A stretch of DNA of 37,396 nt from an uncultured Chlorobiaceae bacterium (GTDB taxonomy: Bacteria > Bacteroidota > Chlorobiia > Chlorobiales > Chlorobiaceae): positions 1-37,396 of the forward strand of contig CAJEXQ010000020.1 of NCBI GenBank assembly GCA_903994635.1, read 5' to 3'. Positions 25,052 through 34,432 of the stretch are shown one piece after another. Below the pieces are notes generated by a model. It was given only the letters and a program-made list of their open reading frames with translations. It was not told the origin of the DNA and searched no databases. A program made the position numbers and the translations under genes. Every line of letters begins with the position of its first letter. The first letter of the stretch is position 1.

Positions 25052-25439
25052 AGAATTTGATCCCTATTATTTTCCATTTTTTCCAGGTACCATCGACTGG
25101 CTGACAAGTTGCTCGTTCGGCAATCTGTGCTCCACTCCAATCGTTCAGAACAGAATACCCAATGGCAGTTTGCCACTGCGAAACGCCTCCCCGGAATTTA
25201 ATGAAAAGCTGATTGATTACGACAGAACTAATGTGATGCTTTTTTTATCGCCTGTTTTTGTACATTTAGGGCCGGAGCTGTTAACGCTCCAACGGCCAAA
25301 ATAGCGCAATGCAAAAGATGACAATCGCTGCAACATCAGGGCACAGTTTCTGCCACAGCAGGGGCTCAGGTAAAACTGCAGGTATGCACTGCTACGGACG
25401 CAAGTCGGGAGCAGGTCCAAGTTGTAAGGGCACTCTGCT
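25052..25439. other. Divergent intergenic region with a hairpin
   Basis: No gene seen. It lies between the divergently read radical SAM and DUF2064 genes, so both promoters should be here. A GC-rich hairpin GGCCGGAGC ... GCTC-CAA-CGGCC occupies about 25270-25297, with 9 paired bases and a 3-base bulge. It has no U-run and may be a REP-like or regulatory structure. Confidence 0.45.
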
Positions 25440-26033
25440 GTGAATAAAAGTCGGCTTCTTATTATTTTCACAAAAAATCCGGTGAAAGGAGAGGTCAAAA
25501 CACGCCTTGCCCGGAGCATCGGAGAGCAAAAAGCCCTTGAGGTTTACGAAACGCTCAGAGAGTATACGGCCATGGTAACGGAGGGTGTTAATGCAGAACG
25601 GAAAGTTTATTACTCCCGCTTCATCCCCTCTTCCGACCTCTTTCTTGCTGAAAATTTTTCGACAGGTATCCAGAAGGGAGGTGATCTGGGAGAGCGCATG
25701 TTTCATGCCATGCAGGAGGGGTTTGAAGCTGGCTTTGCCCATGTTGTGCTCATCGGAACGGATTGTTACGAGCTGAGCCGCGAAATCCTCGATGAGGCAT
25801 TCTGTGCCCTTGAGCGATTTGATGCGGTCATCGGACCAGCCACCGACGGGGGGTTTTACCTTATCGGTCTGAACAGGGTTCTGCCAGAGCTTTTTCTCGA
25901 CAGGAAATGGAGCACCCATGAAGTTTTCAGGGAAACCACCACAATACTCCAGCGATTTGCCATAACGTACGAACTGCTACCGGAACTCTCGGATATTGAT
26001 ACCTTTGAAGACCTGAAAAAGAGCCGCCCGTAG
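25440..26033 (+). CDS. DUF2064/TIGR04282-type glycosyltransferase-like protein
   Basis: A 197-residue protein with FTKNPVKGEVKTRLA (about residues 10-24), GDLGERM (about 80-86), LIGTDCYEL (about 103-111) and ATDGGFYLIGL (about 133-143). This is the DUF2064 nucleotidyl/glycosyltransferase-like fold annotated in the arsenosugar pathway in some genomes, where it sits with a methyltransferase and radical SAM enzyme. Here those are the divergent neighbours, though the radical SAM protein is not obviously ArsS. Start is GTG 25440. Confidence 0.78.
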   Translation: MNKSRLLIIFTKNPVKGEVKTRLARSIGEQKALEVYETLREYTAMVTEGVNAERKVYYSRFIPSSDLFLAENFSTGIQKGGDLGERMFHAMQEGFEAGFAHVVLIGTDCYELSREILDEAFCALERFDAVIGPATDGGFYLIGLNRVLPELFLDRKWSTHEVFRETTTILQRFAITYELLPELSDIDTFEDLKKSRP

Positions 26034-26292
26034 CCTACCGGTTACCGCACACGGACCTTGAACAAAAAAACGGTAAATTGCTGGCGGTGAATTCACTGCA
26101 AGCAGTATTGCCGCTCTTAACTCTGGTGCCAATAGCCCGGTTGTGAGAATGGTTCTGGCCAAGTTCTTGCGCACATTTTGGTGAGCGAAATTCGCATCCC
26201 GCTGGAAAGATTTACAATGCACTAAGCGTTGCCGGGTTTGCAGGTGAATTCAGTTGTCTTTTGAAATTTGCAAATCCAAAAGGGGGCTAGTG
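26034..26292. other. 259-base gap leading into the IS110-like remnant
   Basis: No convincing gene. An 81-codon minus-strand frame overlaps the end of the DUF2064 gene and shows no known motif. The right part is likely the leader of the IS110-like element, but I cannot place its end, since IS110 elements have poor or no terminal inverted repeats. Confidence 0.35.
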
Positions 26293-27211
26293 ATGAAGGA
26301 GTTACCGGTTCTCGATTCTCGGGAAGCCTTCTGTGACGTGGGCAGCGAACATATGCACGTTTACCAGCCAGTTGCATGACTTGCGCGATTGGCTGTTGGG
26401 AGAAGGTGTCCACTCCATAGCAATGGAAGCTACCGGGGTCTACTGGCTGTCGCTCTATGGTGTGCTCGAAGCGGCTGGCCCTGAGGTGGTGATGGTCAAC
26501 GGTCGGCAAACACGCAACCTGCCCGGCAGAAAGACTGACATGAAGGACTCTCAATGGGGTGCCACCCTGCATGCGCACGGCCTGCTGAAGGCAGGGTTTG
26601 TGCCTCCAGCGCATATTCCGAAAGCTTCAGGATTACCAGCGCTTGCGTACAGACCACATCTCTTCTGCTGCCAGCAATGTGCAGCACATGCAAAAGGGGC
26701 TTGAGCGCATGAACATCAAGCTGCACAACGTCATCAGCTCACTGATGGGAGCCAGCGGCCTTGCCATAGTGCATGCCATTCTGGACGGAGAGCGTGATCC
26801 GGCAAAATTGCTGGAGTTGTGCCACTCGACGATTCGGCACCCAAAAGGCGAAAGAGGTCATCGAAGCACTTCGCGGTACTTGGGAACCGGAGCATCTGTT
26901 TGCGCTCAGGCAAGCCCTGCGGAGCTGGGAACACTATCAGCACCAGATCGCCGAATGTGACCAGCAAATAGAGTTGATCCTGCAAGAGCTCACGTTTCAT
27001 GACACACAGGTTGGCGGCACGACGTGGTGGGTTGATTGCCAATATTGCCTTGGCTCGCAAGCTTGCGGCATTGTTTTGGCGAGTCATGGTCAAAGGGACG
27101 AAGTTTGTCGGGGAAGGACTGGCCGCTTATGAAGCCAAGTTCCTTGAGGGCAAGAAAAGAAGCCTTCGCAGGTTAGCCAGAGAGCTAGGTCAAACCGTTT
27201 CACCTATACCT
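26293..27211 (+). mobile_element. Decayed IS110/IS1111-type transposase gene
   Basis: Successive frames give consecutive parts of an IS110-type DEDD transposase: MKELPVLDSREAFCDVGSE (frame 1), then SQLHDLRDWLLGEGVHSIAM, EATGVYWLSLYGVL and NGRQTRNLPGRKTDMKD (frame 2), LQDYQRLRTDHISSAASNVQ (frame 3), KAKEVIEALRGTWEPEHLF (frame 2 again) and RKLAALFWRVMVKGTKFV (another). At least four frameshifts, and the segment carrying the C-terminal serine-containing region before the tail is largely missing. Dead transposase. Confidence 0.85.
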
Positions 27212-27214
27212 TCA

Positions 27215-27239
27215 TACCCCGTAGCTCTGCTGCGGGGTA
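27215..27239. terminator. Hairpin after the IS110 remnant
   Basis: TACCCCG ... CGGGGTA, a 7-bp perfect stem with an 11-base loop, just past the last recognisable transposase codons and ahead of hipB-like gene 2. Followed by only a short T-rich stretch, so rho-independent function is possible but not strong. It may instead be a structure of the element end. Confidence 0.4.
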
Positions 27240-27271
27240 GTTGATTTATAGATTGCAAAATGAACAATGAT

Positions 27272-27293
27272 TCATACATGGATCATACATGGA
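27272..27293. repeat. Tandem 11-bp repeat over the start of hipB copy 2
   Basis: TCATACATGGA occurs twice back to back (27272-27282 and 27283-27293). The start codon at 27289 lies inside the second unit; the equivalent ATG in the first unit is in another frame. Possible autoregulatory operator or a recent duplication. Confidence 0.6.
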
Positions 27294-27534
27294 GAAGCAG
27301 GCGATTCGGATGCCGATGCAGCTTGCGATGGTGCTCAGCGGATACAGAAAGACCATAAAGTTGACTCAGAAGCAGGTGGGTGACAAAGTCGGTTTGTTTC
27401 CCAAAACCATATCAGCACTGGAAAACAGTCCGGACGGTTCCAGTATTGCAAGCCTTTTCAAGCTGCTTTCAGCACTTGGTCTTGAACTGGTTCTGAAGCC
27501 CAAGAGTACAGGGCGCAGTGGCGGGGAGTGGTGA
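27289..27534 (+). CDS. HipB-type antitoxin, copy 2
   Basis: An 81-residue XRE-type helix-turn-helix protein (GYRKTIKLTQKQVGDKVGL, KTISALENSPDGSSIASL, KLLSALGLELVLKP), close in pattern to HipB. It is followed by a hipA gene overlapping by one base (TGATG). The antitoxin is open while the partner toxin is broken, the expected order of decay. Start 27289 sits in a tandem repeat with no Shine-Dalgarno. Confidence 0.75.
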   Translation: MEKQAIRMPMQLAMVLSGYRKTIKLTQKQVGDKVGLFPKTISALENSPDGSSIASLFKLLSALGLELVLKPKSTGRSGGEW

Positions 27535-28727
27535 TGGGTAGAAAACTGAAATCCCGTACGCTCAAGGTTCTCATGAATGGGGATCTTGTGGGAGAATGGA
27601 ATTTAACCACGGTCGGTTCGTATGAATTCGTCTATACCGCTTCATGGCTCTCCTCCCCTTTGTCGCGTCCTGTTTCTCTTTCGATGCCGTTAGGGGAATA
27701 AAAGTACAGTGGCGATGTCGTCCATTCATTTTTCGACAATCTGCTGCCGGATAATGATGTGATTCGAAGAAGAATCCGAGATCGTTTTTCTACCGGTTCA
27801 ATTGAGGCTTTTCACCTTCTTGCAGAAATAGGTCAAGACTGTGTGGGTGTGCAATTCAATTACTGCCCGATGGGGTCGATATGGTTGATGTCAGGACGAT
27901 CACTGCCGAACCGCTCAGTGATGATGACATCGAAAGGCTGATAGCCCGAGAAGTAACGTCAGATTCCTTCGGCAAAACAACGGATGGACTCGAAGAGTTT
28001 CGCATCTCACTTGCCGGAGCCCAGGAGAAGACTGCGTTGCTCTGGCATGATGGGCAATGGAAACGGCCACGCGGAGCTACGCCTACGACACATATCTTCA
28101 AGCTTCCACTCGGTCATACAGGTCATTTCAATATTGATATGACTACATCTTTTGAAAATGAATGGCTGTGCAGCAAGCTTTAGCAGGCTTATGGCATGTC
28201 TATTGCTTCGTGCCGGATGGCTCAGTTTGGCGATAGAAAAACATTAGTTGTCGATCGTTTTGACCGAACGTTCTCGACGGATTGTCCGATTGCCACAGGA
28301 GGATATGTGCCAGGCCACCGGTACCCCGCCAGGGAGGAAATACGAGACTGATGGAGGGCCGGGAATCAGGTCGATCATGAATCTGCTTTTTGGTTCATCA
28401 AGGGCTGATCAGGATCGTCAGGAATTCTTTCGAGCGCAGGTAGCCTTTTTACTCCTTTGCGCCATAGAAGGTCATGCAAAAAACTTCAGCATTTTCATTG
28501 ACCGTGGCGGCTCTTACCACCTGACACCTCTCTATGATGTTCTCTCGGCTTATCCGGTCATGGGCAACGGGCCAAAAATGCTCTCGCCTTACAAGGCAAG
28601 AATGGCTATGGGTTTGTGGGGCAAAAACAAGCATTACCTCTGGAGAAATATGCAGAAACAGCATCTTCTGACAACTGGCACTGCTTGCGGTTTGAGTGAG
28701 TTTGTATGTGTCGATATTATCCGATGA
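27534..28727 (+). pseudogene. HipA-family kinase, broken copy 2
   Basis: From ATG 27534 the frame encodes KVLMNGDLVGEW and PVSLSMPLGE, then hits TAA at 27700 where relatives have a lysine or similar. The same frame continues with HSFFDNLLPDNDVIRRRIRD, shifts frame near 27870, continues with EFRISLAGAQEKTALLWHDG, stops again at TAG (about 28183) after LCSKL, and resumes in further frames to EGHAKNFSIFIDRGG and LTPLYDVLSAYP, which include the kinase catalytic GHxKNF and DVLS motifs. At least two nonsense changes and two frameshifts. Ends convergent with jetD. Confidence 0.82.
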
Positions 28728-29897
28728 TATGACCCAGCGCCTCAACCAGCCACTTAAACCCGATCTTCTCCTGTTCCATGCGTATCTGATGGCCCAGCTC
28801 ATCCCGCCCCAACTGCCCGTAACGCGCACTCTCATCAGCCGTCAGTCGCGTGAGTGTACCTGTTTCGGGAGATGATTCGACACCCCAAAGCGCTTGGTGC
28901 TCCATCAATGTTTCACTGTCCATCAGAAGGGAAGTCGCTTGCGGAAAGAAGCCGCGCAGTTGGTTGAGGATGGCGAAGCCGTGGGTGTCGATATCTCCCC
29001 AGTAATGGATGATGCGGTCACGCATCCACTCGACTGATGCCAGATTCTCAAACCCATATCCGGCTCCAAAAATCACCATTGCCTCGGGAACATCGGGGAA
29101 GGAGAGAAAGTTGATTTCGTTTTCTGTGATGAAGACCTTTGTAACGGCGGTCGCCAACCGGGCAAAGGTTTCCTGTGTCACAGTGATATCCTGATAGCTC
29201 TCCGTCGAGAGCAGCGCCAGTGACGGGTCAAGAATTCGGAAGCGCACCCGCAGGGGTTAATCCTGAAAGCCGTAACGCCTACAAAACCCGATGGCTCCGA
29301 TGGCTGTTGCGTCAATATCCTCAGGCGAAAGAACGAGATCGAACAGCTCCCCAAGCACGCCCCGGTGCGTTTCGATGAATTTGCTGTGCACGCCGGGCAG
29401 GTCGATCTGGCGCAGAGTAGATGCCGGGCCGGGGATGTTTGAGCCGCCAGGCGACAATGGAGAGGATGCTGGGCCACTCTTCGACCAGTTCGAGGGCGCG
29501 CAGGGGGCGTTTGGCCAGCCAGGGGAGCAGCGCGGGCTGCTAGTCGCGGGTGAGCGTGACCATGGCGGCGAACTGCCGGGCTTCTTGCCGCTTGCCAATC
29601 CAGCCCAGAGCGTCGTCCAGTGAGTTGATCCAGATTTCTGCGGGAAGTTCATTGGTTCCCAGAATGCGGTGGTTGACGCTGCGCCACACAATGCGGTAAT
29701 GCTTGCCGCCACTTGAGAGTCGGGCAATCCAGTCGCGCACTTCGGTAAAAGAGTCGCTTAACTCCCTGGAGTCGGGCCCTTTCAGCGTCAGGCGACGGGG
29801 AAACTGATTCGCCGCCAATCAGGGAGGAGAGTAGGAGGCCCCGATCCCAGAGTTTCTGAACCTGGGCTTTGAGTTTGGCGGGGGTTGTCCAGCTCAT
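28717..29897 (-). pseudogene. jetD: Wadjet JetD (TOPRIM nuclease subunit), broken
   Basis: From ATG 29897 (MSWTTPAKLKAQVQKLWDRG) the DUF3322 N-terminal domain can be followed across a frameshift near 29812 into FPRRLTLKGPDS and SSGGKHYRIVWRSVNHR, a TAG at 29542-29540, a second frameshift near 29415 into LRQIDLPGVHSKFIETHRG, a TAA near 29257, then the DUF2220 TOPRIM domain with HYWGDIDTHGFAILNQLR (the DxD site) to the C-terminus. JetD cuts plasmid DNA extruded by the JetABC condensin. Two stops and two frameshifts: inactive. It lies on the opposite strand from jetA and jetB, although Wadjet genes normally form one operon. The ATG overlaps the jetC stop. Confidence 0.85.
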
Positions 29898-30052
29898 TCC
29901 ACCGCCTTCTCTTTTTCGTCGCGATATTCTTCGATGGTGAGGTTGCGCAACACCGAGCATCGGCCCTCCTGATTGTGGACAAAGCCGATGCTGAAGACGA
30001 AGGGCTCGATGATGTGGATTTTCTGCAATGGTGTGACAATCAGTAGTTGCAA
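29894..30052 (-). pseudogene. jetC: C-terminal scrap of Wadjet JetC
   Basis: About 52 codons, LQLLIVTPLQKIHIIEPFV and SIGFVHNQEGRCSVLRNLTI, then a stop overlapping the jetD ATG, as in intact Wadjet operons. This is the end of the SMC-like ATPase JetC (about 1,100 residues). The frame ends at 30052 exactly where plus-strand jetB sequence begins, with CAAT shared at the junction. Confidence 0.75.
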
Positions 30053-30054
30053 TC

Positions 30055-30495
30055 ATGATTCCCCTGTTGAAAGGGGTGATCTACCAGGAGGAGAATCCGG
30101 CATTATGGAGCGCTTTGCTCAACCTGATGGCACGCAGGCAGCTCAGTTACCCGGTCAGCCTGCTCCTGGCACTGTTATGCAAAAAACTTGCCGAATTTGA
30201 TGCGGGCGCTGGCGACACCCGCCTGATCCTTTCGAGGGATAAGGTGGTTGAGCTCATCAGGATTTTCCTTCCTGCCGCCAGCAATGAGGCCAAGTTGATC
30301 GACCAGGTTGATGCCACGCTGAATAAAATCGCCGTTATTGGTTTTATCCGCCGTTTGCGTGGAGAGAGGCAGATGATAGAGGTGCGCCGGATTATCAAGG
30401 CATTTATCGATGCCCAATGGCTGGCCGATTTTGATAAACGGCTTGACGAATATCTGCAACGACCGGTAAAAAGGATGGAGAAAGATGATGAGTGA
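30055..30495 (+). pseudogene. Second copy of jetB with an in-frame deletion
   Basis: A 146-codon frame (IPLLKGVIYQEENPALWSAL ... EYLQRPVKRMEKDDE) closely similar to the full jetB at 33797, lacking its first 20 or so residues and 43 internal residues. The internal gap lies between two CTGATGGC octamers still present in the full copy (33932 and 34061, 129 bases apart), so it arose by recombination between them. It begins at the inverted jetC junction. The DUF4194 (kite-like) fold cannot be complete. Confidence 0.82.
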
Positions 30496-30580
30496 GGCGC
30501 TTGAAATGGGAAGTGTTGCCGATGACCGTTTGGCCGGTTTTCGCCTGCAACGGCTTGAGATAGTAACCGTAAATGGGTAA
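30485..30580 (+). pseudogene. N-terminal scrap of Wadjet JetC after jetB copy 2
   Basis: ATG 30485 overlaps the end of the jetB copy and encodes MMSEALEMGSVADDRLAGF then RLQRLEI, the start of JetC, before diverging and stopping after 31 codons. JetC normally continues with the YNWGTFD motif preceding its P-loop; that is missing. Confidence 0.7.
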
Positions 30581-30737
30581 AAGAAATAAGGAAAGTTAAT
30601 ACACCAATTTTTTCAGCAGGCTCTTTCTGTGAAATGTTTTTTTCATGGAGCAAAGAATTGAGAAAAACATAAACTGCAAACGCAATTTTTTTTTGGAGAA
30701 TTTTCTCTTTTCTCCAGCTTATTCAGTGGAATATAAG

Positions 30738-31939
30738 CTACACTTTTCCCGGAATACTCACTACAAAAATCTGTAGCTGACAGGTTAAAACCATAGCTCT
30801 CATACTATAGCGAAAAAAAGGTTGAAGCTGTGGAAGGTAGGTGTGAAGAATTGTTGCTCCAACAAAAAAAACAATAAACCATGGTGCCTTGATATTATGA
30901 ATTTTCTGTTTGAAAATTATTGAACTGATAATGGTAACCGGAATAATCCAGAGAGTGCGTGCAAGCTTAACCGTGGTTGCCAGCAGTAGCGCTTCATGAC
31001 CATATTTACCTGCTGCCCCAACGACTGAACTGGTATCATGAATGGCAATAGCCGCCCATAATCCAAACTGATGTTGTGTCATCTGAAGCAATCTCCCCAC
31101 TTCAGGAAAAAGGAAGAGAGCAACCAAATTGAGAATAAAGACGGTTCCAAGCGCTACAGAAACCTGCTTTTCCTCTGCATCAATAACTGTCGCAACGGCA
31201 GCAATAGCACTGCCACCACAAATTGCTGTGCCAGCAGAGATCAGAAAAGAGGTTTTTTTGTCAACCATAAACAATTTTCCTGCTATTCCACCGATCATCA
31301 ACGTAACGACGATCGAAAAAATGTAAAAAGCATGCCATCACTGCCAGCCTGAACGGCACTTGAAAAATTAATCCCGAAACCTAATCCAACTACAGAGGCT
31401 TTCAGGAGCAGGGAGGTAACTTTACTATTCAAAAACGGGAATGGCTGACCACTAACCTGAGCAAAAATCAACCCGATCAACAGTGCAAGTGGCGGAGAAG
31501 CCAAAGGGGGAAAACAAAAAAGCATTGTCAGCAAAAAAATGGCTCCACGAATCGAAAGAATTTGCTGTCTGCCAAACAAAACCTTTTTTTGTTCAACTGT
31601 TTTCTCATTTTCTTGGGAAAATGATACCTCCCCTTTATCCTCTCCCCACGGTTTTAAAAAATTTTCTCGAATAAAACTGGCTTCCAGATAACCTGGTTGT
31701 ACAGCTATCGCCTTACCAAATACTTTAATCGAATGAATGATAATCCTTCTTTGTAGTGCAAGTTCTCCCAAAAACTGGCAAGCTTCAGGGTGATTTGGTT
31801 CTGATGCCAGAATACACTTATAAATATTCTCTGCTTCTCGTAATTGACCTTGATGATGTAACCTGACAGCAGATTGCAGCATATCCATCGTTGATAAATA
31901 CATTGCATTGGAGGAATCTGTGCTTTGGCGCTCGCTCAC
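30738..31939 (-). pseudogene. TPR domain fused to a YeiH-type putative sulfate exporter, frameshifted
   Basis: From ATG 31939: residues 1-90 are TPR-like (AVRLHHQGQLREAENIYKCI, EPNHPEACQFLGELALQ), then a charged linker, then YeiH/UPF0324 membrane sequence starting IRGAIFLLTMLFCFPPLASP with SVVGLGFGINFSSAV. The frame breaks at an A-run on the plus strand (31316-31321); adding one base restores LFTFFSIVVTLMIGGIAGKL and the remaining helices down to 30738. YeiH proteins of about 340 residues do not usually carry TPRs, so either a gene fusion by deletion or a lineage-specific architecture. Single-base loss in a homopolymer may be real or a sequencing error. Confidence 0.75.
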
Positions 31940-32252
31940 TCTGGAATTCCTGTGAGTTCGTAAAAATATGATCTTGTTCTCAATCAGTCAAAGCAAACAA
32001 ATGTAGACACGATCTTAATTTTCAACATCGACAATAAGCCGCAATTTATAAATCCCCAACACATGGTATGTCAGTGTACCATAAAAAGGCTAATTCCATG
32101 GTTGTACGTACATAGTACGCAAGGCTCTTCGAAGAAATGCAGGGAAATTATTCCTTGCAATGGTTGGCCTGAATGTTGATGACGGGTGCCATACCCAGAT
32201 TTCCTGAAAGACTGATTTATCATCCGGTCTGAAAATTTCATCGGAATACTCA
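31940..32252. other. 313-base spacer before jetA
   Basis: No gene recognised. A 60-codon minus-strand frame (32071-32253) has no family. The divergent promoters of the YeiH-like gene and jetA must lie here; I see a short palindromic TACGTACATAGTACG region near 32104 but cannot assign it. Confidence 0.35.
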
Positions 32253-33800
32253 TTGCGTCAGAAAAACAGAAGAAAAAGCTTTAACTTCACCCCCAAAACC
32301 AGCCCGCTCTATGCAGCGGCGCTCTTTCCACCAACTATCAATGCTGCACCTTTGGCTCTCGACTACTCCACCCTGAACCTGCTCCGTCAGAACCACCCTG
32401 CCTGGCGCCTCTTGTGCGCCCAGCATGCGCCGCTGGTGGCCGGGTTTCTGCACCGGGTCTTTATTGTGCCCAATGTGCGGATTCTCTCGCAGGCCGATCT
32501 GGTTGAGGCGCTGGAGGATGAGCTCTTTGCCTTGCGCCAGCAGCTCGGTGCCGACCAGTTTCCCAATACGGCGCAAAGCTACCTGAATGAGTGGGCCGAG
32601 AACGACAAGGGGTGGCTGCGCAAATTCTATCCGGACGGGACGGATGAGCCTCATTTCGACCTGACGGCCTCCACGGAAAAGGCGCTGGCCTGGCTGGAGA
32701 GTTTGACTGAGCGTGCGTTTGTGGGTACCGAGTCGAGGCTGCTCACCCTCTTTGAACTCTTGCGTCAGATGAGCACGGGAAGCCAGGCTGATCCAGAGGT
32801 GCGGATTGCGGAGCTGCAAAAGCGGCGTGACGATATTGATGCCGAAATTGCCCGCATCCGTGCCGGTGAGATATCGCTGCTTGATGATACCGGCCTGAAG
32901 GATCGCTTCCAGCAGTTTCTGCAACTGGCCCGTGAGTTGTTGACCGACTTTCGCGAGGTGGAACATAATTTTCGCACCCTCGACCGCCGCGTGCGTGAGC
33001 GCATTGCCCTCTGGGAGGGGGCCAAGGGGGCGCTGCTGGAGCAGATCATGGGCGAACGTGACGCCATTGCCGATTCGGATCAGGGGAAAAGTTTCCGGGC
33101 ATTCTGGGACTTTCTCATGTCGCAGTCACGCCAGGAGGAGTTGAGTCTGCTTCTGGAGGAGGTGCTGGTCCTGCCGCCGATTGTCTCGATGCGCCCCGAC
33201 AACCGTCTGCGGCGTGTTCACTACGACTGGCTTGAAGCCGGAGAGCATACCCAGCGCACGGTGGCCCGCCTCTCCGAGCAGTTGCGCCGCTTTCTTGATG
33301 ACAAAGCGTGGCTTGAGAATCGGCGCATCATGGATATCCTGCACAACATCGAAACCCGGGCTCTTGATTTGCGCGTTGATCTCCCTCCCGGCGGCTTCAT
33401 GCCTCTTGATGGCTCCTCTGCCGCCATCGAACTGCCTCTCGAAAGAACGCTCTATCGCCCTCCCTTCAAGCCATTGATTGCAGGAGTGGCTCTTGATGAA
33501 GGCGATGCGGAGATTGATACCGCCGTGCTCTACGCCCAGGTTGTGGTCGACCGGGCGGAGCTGTTGCGAAATATCCGTCTGGAACTTCAGATGCGCAGTC
33601 AGATCACCCTTGGGGAGGTGGTTGTGCGTCACCCTCTGCGTAACGGGCTGGCCGAGCTGGTGGCCTATCTGCAGCTTGCCGGAGAGTGGCCACGGACGAC
33701 GGTGGATGAAGGGGTAGAGGAGCAGGTGCAATGGCAGAGTTCGACGGGCATAACCCGTGAGGCCACCCTGCCGCGTATTATCTTATTAAGAAACGGATGA
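32253..33800 (+). CDS. jetA: Wadjet JetA (DUF3375, kleisin-like subunit)
   Basis: Up to 515 residues. The DUF3375 match begins at LALDYSTLNLLRQNHPAWRL (from about residue 34) and continues through LHRVF, ALEDELFALRQQLGA, YLNEWAENDKGWLRKFYPDG, LTERAFVGTESRLLTLFELL and a long helical region to the C-terminus without lesions. JetA is the kleisin-like subunit bridging the JetC ATPase. The first 33 residues have no counterpart; the true start may be TTG 32352 or the native 5' end may have been replaced, since no ATG with a ribosome site is present. It overlaps jetB (ATGA). With jetC gone it cannot work in Wadjet. Confidence 0.85.
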   Translation: MRQKNRRKSFNFTPKTSPLYAAALFPPTINAAPLALDYSTLNLLRQNHPAWRLLCAQHAPLVAGFLHRVFIVPNVRILSQADLVEALEDELFALRQQLGADQFPNTAQSYLNEWAENDKGWLRKFYPDGTDEPHFDLTASTEKALAWLESLTERAFVGTESRLLTLFELLRQMSTGSQADPEVRIAELQKRRDDIDAEIARIRAGEISLLDDTGLKDRFQQFLQLARELLTDFREVEHNFRTLDRRVRERIALWEGAKGALLEQIMGERDAIADSDQGKSFRAFWDFLMSQSRQEELSLLLEEVLVLPPIVSMRPDNRLRRVHYDWLEAGEHTQRTVARLSEQLRRFLDDKAWLENRRIMDILHNIETRALDLRVDLPPGGFMPLDGSSAAIELPLERTLYRPPFKPLIAGVALDEGDAEIDTAVLYAQVVVDRAELLRNIRLELQMRSQITLGEVVVRHPLRNGLAELVAYLQLAGEWPRTTVDEGVEEQVQWQSSTGITREATLPRIILLRNG

Positions 33801-34432
33801 TGAACCATACAGTGAGTGAAAGCAGCGGAGCCCCTTTTCATGGTCAGGAGCTTGCGTCAATTGTGGTTCCCCTGTTGAAAGGGGTGATCTACCAGGAGGA
33901 TAACCCTTCATTATGGGGCTCGTTACTCAACCTGATGGCTGCCGTTCGCGATTACGTGGCGGTGCTTGGGCTGGAGTTAATACTTGATGAGTCGGAAGGG
34001 TACGCTTTTTTGCGATCAAATTCCGAAGGCGAAACGGATGGAGCGAACAGCGCGCCCCGACTGATGGCACGCAGGCAGCTCTCCTACCCGGTCAGCCTGC
34101 TTCTGGCGCTCTTGCGCAAAAAACTTGCCGAGTTTGATGCGGGCGCTGGCGACACCCGCTTGATTCTTTCGCGGGATGAGGTGGTTGAGCTGATCAGGAT
34201 TTTCCTTCCTGCCGCCAGCAATGAGGTCAAGTTGATCGATCAGGTCGATTCGACGCTGAATAAAATCGCCGATCTTGGTTTTATCCGCCGGTTGCGCGGA
34301 GAGAGGCAGATGATTGAGGTGCGCCGGATTATCAAGGCATTTATCGATGCCCAATGGTTGGCCGATTTTGATCAACGACTTGACGAATACCTGCAGCGAC
34401 CGGTAAAAGGGATGGAGAAAGATGATGAGTGA
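33797..34432 (+). CDS. jetB: Wadjet JetB (DUF4194, kite-like subunit)
   Basis: A 211-residue protein with VVPLLKGVIYQEDNPSLWGS (about residues 22-41), AVRDYVAVLGLELILDESEG and RRQLSYPVSLLLALLRKKLA followed by the winged-helix-like DEVVELIRIFLPAASNE and GFIRRLRGERQMIEVRRIIK segments. Full length for the family and without lesion. The ATG overlaps the jetA stop. A deleted sister copy lies at 30055-30495. Confidence 0.87.
   Translation: MMNHTVSESSGAPFHGQELASIVVPLLKGVIYQEDNPSLWGSLLNLMAAVRDYVAVLGLELILDESEGYAFLRSNSEGETDGANSAPRLMARRQLSYPVSLLLALLRKKLAEFDAGAGDTRLILSRDEVVELIRIFLPAASNEVKLIDQVDSTLNKIADLGFIRRLRGERQMIEVRRIIKAFIDAQWLADFDQRLDEYLQRPVKGMEKDDE

Noticed and set aside
25270..25297. Rho-independent terminator
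   Set aside because: Good stem but no T-run on either side, and it lies in a divergent promoter region; kept only as an unassigned hairpin.
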